A DNA stretch of 64,000 nucleotides from Rhizomys pruinosus (Eukaryota; Chordata; Mammalia; Rodentia; Spalacidae), in contig VZQC01000544.1 in NCBI GenBank assembly GCA_009823505.1, forward strand, positions 2,690,717 through 2,754,716. Direction: 5' to 3'. The notes under the pieces were generated by a model. It had not been told where the DNA came from. It saw nothing but the letters and a program-made list of their open reading frames with translations, and made no database searches. Of the stretch, positions 60,503 through 64,000 are shown in pieces (position 1 is the stretch's first letter; each line of letters begins with the position of its first letter). The position numbers and the translations under genes were made by a program.

Positions 60503-61197
60503 CTTTGCTATATTCAAAGCTTCAGGGGGAAGCTTTGTTATTATTCATTGAATTTATTAATTCAGAATGTCAAAGAGAAGTAATGAAGGCTTCGTCCAGC
60601 TGGATGGGAACTTAAGACTATACCAGCAGTTGTGTACCTTGTGATACAGTGAAAACATGTATCCAGGACACTAAATAAAGATTGGGGAAATACTACATAC
60701 TTTATATCTAGTTGTTAACACACTTTAAGATAGGTGTTTGTATTTCGTTTTACAAATAATGACAATAAGTCAAAAGGAAGTAATGGTTTTGAGGTCACAC
60801 GACTGTCAAATTCCAAGTCTTGTCAGTCTTGTCAGTCTTGTCAGCTGACACCATATTGCTCTATCCAATTATTTGCTGATGTGAGACAGAAACAAAGGAG
60901 TCAAGACTGACCCAGAGTTTTCCATCTAGGCACACTGTATGGTAAGTGGATATACTCATATTCTGACAGAGGGGCAAGTTTAGAGTATATTTGAGATGTT
61001 TGAGGATCAATGTTTGATGTTGTTGAGACAGAGATGCCTGCAGATGACAGGAATGAGACTATGAAACCCAAACTATACGTGTGAGCTAAAGATGAAGTTG
61101 TGAATACATCAGCACCCATGTAGCCTTTGATCCTTGGATAAGACTATCCAGAGAACGTACATTGAGAGAAGAGGGTAAAACCTCATATACCTCACAT
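60503..61197. other. Anonymous sequence
   Basis: Holds three exact copies of a 9-base unit 'gtcttgtca' (60817-60843). No gene. Confidence 0.55.
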
Positions 61198-61213
61198 AAG
61201 AACTAAATACATG

Positions 61214-61451
61214 GGGCTGGAGAGATAGCCTAGTGGTTAAGAGCGCCGACCGCTCTTGCAGAGGACCCGGGTTCGATCCCCAGAACCCACATGGCGGCCG
61301 AGAACCGTCTGAAACTCCAATTCCAGGAGAACTCCAGTTCCAGGGAAATCCAACACCCTCTTCTGACCTCCGCGGCATTGCACGACACGGGTGCACAAAC
61401 TTGCATGCAGACAGTACATTCATACACATACATAAAATTAATTAAAAAAAA
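61214..61451 (+). mobile_element. B2 SINE, complete and very young
   Basis: Intact head, 'gggttcgatccccagaaccc', 'atggcggccgagaaccgtct', tail 'cattcatacacatacataaa'. Perfect 16-bp duplication 'aagaactaaatacatg' (61198-61213 and 61452-61467). CpGs largely retained. Confidence 0.98.
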
Positions 61452-61467
61452 AAGAACTAAATACATG

Positions 61468-62462
61468 CAATCAGTGACTTAATAAATATATTTGGCCTTC
61501 CATATATGTAGATAAAAATACTAGGGAGAAACATAGCTGTACCAAACATACTCATGCTTGAGTCTTTGTCATTATTCCCCAAACACTACAACAACTATTT
61601 ACATAGACAACATTTACACTATAATAAGTATAATAACTAGAAATTATTTAGTATATATAGGAAGATGTACACAGATTATATGTAAATACTACACCACTTT
61701 GTATAAGGAAGTTAAGCATCTGGGGATTTGGGTATTTCATGAGAAGATCTTGGAACCAATTCTACTAGATATTGAGGAAAGACTGTCACTAATGGAGTAC
61801 TAAGTATATGGAGTACTAAGTACTGTGGAGCTCAACAGAAGCCTAGGCTATACAGGGGAATGGAAAAGAAGAAAACATAATTTCCGTCTCTCAAAGTCTA
61901 GTTAACAAGACAGTGTATATGTATAACCCAAGTACTAGGTGTTAGAGTGACACATAGTCTGGGCTATGAACAGCATTAGCATGTTTTATGCCTCTGGATG
62001 TCTTAGTCAAAATTCAGGACTTTCACAGAAAATCATCTCAAAACATCCAAAATGAAAAATATGATATACATGTAATTGACAATGTTTCCCCCAATTTTCC
62101 ACTTCCCTTTCCTCTTTTGAAGCTGTCTGTCATTTAACAATGAAAAAAGTTTACTTTCTTTGGCATTTTATATTTCAGGCTCATTTACTTTGATACCAAT
62201 ATGCAGCTGGACTGCGGGAAAAGTGAAATTTGGAATTGTGAACCTGGAGGGAATCAACCCATGAACCCACTCATCTCCCGCCCCTGCCTCTCACTACCAG
62301 GCCTGGCTCAGTCTTCTCTCTGCAGATGTTCTGTGTCCAGAAGCTGCCTTACAAAATACATCCAACCATGGTAGAATATGGCTTGATCTTGAATTCCATT
62401 TATTTTCCTCTCTCCTTGACATTGTATGTATATTTCTAATCTTTAAAATAAACCTTCAAGAT
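61468..62462. other. Anonymous sequence
   Basis: AT-rich. No gene or named repeat. Local duplication of 'atggagtactaagta' around 61792-61822. Confidence 0.5.
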
Positions 62463-62477
62463 TAAATTATTATTCCT

Positions 62478-62682
62478 TTTTTATGTGTATGAATGTACTG
62501 TCTGCATGTATGTTTGTGCACCCGTGTCGTGCAATGCCACAGAGGTCAGACAAGGGTATTGGATTCCCCTGTAACTGGAGTTAAAGATGATTCTCAGCTG
62601 ACATGTGGGTGCTGGGAATCGAACCTCGGTCCTCTACAAGAGTAGTCAGCGCTCTTAACTGCTAGGCCATCTCTCCAGCCCC
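62478..62682 (-). mobile_element. B2 SINE
   Basis: Antisense B2 ending 'aggccatctctccagccc'. Perfect 15-bp duplication 'taaattattattcct' (62463-62477 and 62683-62697). Lacks the second internal block, like the 55083 copy. Confidence 0.97.
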
Positions 62683-62697
62683 TAAATTATTATTCCT

Positions 62698-63189
62698 ATA
62701 CCACAAATGAGGAAACTAAGTGTGAGGGAGAGGTTGTCCCCTCCTGCCCACCAATCTCTGGCATCTATTGGAAATTCAAAGACAAAACCCCTGTCCTCAC
62801 AGAATTCAATTGTCCAGTGACAAGTAATTACTCATCATAGATGAAAACATAGGCTGCTCACAACAAAATTCTAGAAGTGTAGATGTGGATTTGTAGTAAT
62901 CCAAAGAACATTTCTTGGAGAAGCAGGGCACCACAGTAGAAAGGACATTTGAATGAAATGTGGAAGTATGTATAGTTCTATAGGTACAATGGATGGTGAC
63001 ATCCCAGCCAGGGGTACTCTGCTGTGTGATAGAGGTACAGAAGTACTTATTATGAACAGGAAAAGCTGTGCTACCCATTGCACGAATGAACAACCCAGAC
63101 ACAGGTATGAGGCAGTGCTGAGTGCCGCAAGCCACCCAGTCGGGATTTCTTTAACCTGCAGGGAATCAAGTTCTGTACAGGAGGGCACA
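62698..63189. other. Anonymous sequence
   Basis: Two overlapping 109-codon minus frames (62806-63135, 62871-63200) share the same bases and show no domain. No gene claimed. Confidence 0.45.
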
Positions 63190-63660
63190 GATTCAGGCAA
63201 GGAAAATAACTGGACTTGACACCAAAGAGAGTTTTGGATCTAGTGCGTCTTTACTGAAATCAAGTTGAGTTTTTATTCAGGCAGGCAAGTAACACAGGGA
63301 ACGCAGACAGGAGAGGGGGAAGGGTCAAGCTGACAGACAGGCAACCAGGCAGGAGATTTGCATTCCTCGGGAACAAAGGGATTTACAAGGCCAACAAGAT
63401 AAGTAAAAGAGGGTTTATAGCTTACACTATGTTAATAAAACAGCAGTCTTAAACTCGCAAACCATAAAAAGTCTTTGTCTCTTTTGAAGTTTCAATTAGA
63501 AGTTTCTCATCCTTCCTGGGGTTGTTTGCTATCTCCAGGTTGTTTGCTATCTCCAGGTTGTGTTTGCTATCTCCAGGTTGTGTTTTAACCACAATCCCGG
63601 AGAAGAGGGGCTTTTCAGCTCTTTAGAAATTACACAGTGTTTCTCTTAAAGGAGAAATCT
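63190..63660 (-). mobile_element. Possible LTR (antisense)
   Basis: Minus strand: 'gctataaaccctcttttact' (TATA), then ~140 bases later 'gcctgaataaaaactcaact' (AATAAA), then a short U5-like stretch ending near 'gtgtcaagtccag'. The layout resembles an ERV LTR. Right boundary unclear. Confidence 0.35.
63521..63580 (+). repeat. Short tandem repeat, 18-20 bp unit, 3 copies
   Basis: 'gttgtttgctatctccag' twice, then 'gttgtgtttgctatctccag'. The third copy carries a 2-base insertion. Confidence 0.95.
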
Positions 63661-64000
63661 CCACCATGTGCCTTTGATTAAGTGTTACACTTTAACATGT
63701 ATAACTGTAGTTAAACTCTAACTTTATTAGATGTAGCTTTCTGCTTAAAGGACTAAGTCTTATTTTTATTAAGTTTGGAAGGACACTTTTATTATTATTA
63801 ACTAACCTATGATCTCACTCAGTGTAATGTCTACAATATCTTTGTGGGGACTTTTAGGACAAAGGAGCTTTTAGATGCTGTATCTCTGTATGATTTTACT
63901 TAGGTTCATGAGGCTTCTGTTTGCCTGAATTGTTTTTAAGCATGTTTAACTGTCCCTTATCTGGGACTGAGGTTGTGCTGCCCTTAGGAGGAGAGTCAAA
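63661..64000. other. Anonymous sequence
   Basis: No gene or repeat named up to the window edge. Confidence 0.45.

Noticed and set aside
62806..63200. Two overlapping 109-codon minus frames
   Set aside because: Mutually exclusive frames over the same bases, neither with a recognisable domain.

Overview
This is eukaryotic, mammalian DNA from a muroid rodent. The evidence is the interspersed repeats: B1 SINEs (7SL-like, ending in an A-tail), B2/B3 SINEs (tRNA-like head), ID-like SINEs, rodent L1 with a G-rich 3' UTR, and MaLR/ERVL-type LTRs. The B2 copies carry an internal stretch (about 60-110 bases before the tail) and a tail that differ from the house mouse and rat B2 I know. I infer a muroid outside Mus and Rattus, but cannot name the species. 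I see no intact protein-coding gene, no rRNA or tRNA gene and no CRISPR. The window reads as intergenic or deep-intronic sequence built up by nested retrotransposition.

Layout. 1-5 kb: one end of an unrecognised dispersed element with inverted arms, an L1 3' end, microsatellites, and a larger copy of the same element at 2.9-4.8 kb. 5-13 kb: LTR-like sequence, L1 3' UTRs, an ID-like SINE, a twin-primed (5'-inverted) L1 at 9.2-10.4 kb, and an ERVL pol remnant with a dUTPase-like region at 12.2-12.8 kb. 13-26 kb: older L1 pieces, B1/B2/B3 copies, an L1 that jumps from ORF1 into the endonuclease (19.4-20 kb), a very short tRNA-like SINE with a perfect 16-bp target duplication (23.8 kb), and long anonymous stretches.

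26.8-34.9 kb: a dense antisense L1 block. It holds an internally deleted L1 with ORF1 and 5' UTR, three further L1 copies head to tail, and a complete 2.0-kb MaLR-like element (two LTRs, 5-bp target duplication) inside one of them. One LTR of that element contains a 29-bp-arm palindrome missing from its sister. 34.9-37.5 kb: a 3'-truncated EEF1A1 processed pseudogene, an ancient LTR piece and an old L1 with two B2 insertions. 37.8-42.2 kb: mostly anonymous, possibly single-copy sequence.

42-48.7 kb: old L1 pieces, then an odd composite at 46.8-47.2 kb (B2 antisense head, about ten copies of a 32-bp minisatellite, poly-A), a solo LTR with a perfect terminal hairpin, and a microsatellite cluster. 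48.7-53.8 kb: anonymous. 53.8-58.7 kb: B1 pairs, a second copy of the inverted-arm element, an L1 with the longest open ORF2 fragment, three tandem B1s with a mosaic middle copy, and a MaLR LTR. 58.7-64 kb: B1, two young B2s, short tandem repeats and a probable LTR.

Nothing here works as a gene set. The interest lies in how the elements inserted, deleted, inverted and expanded.
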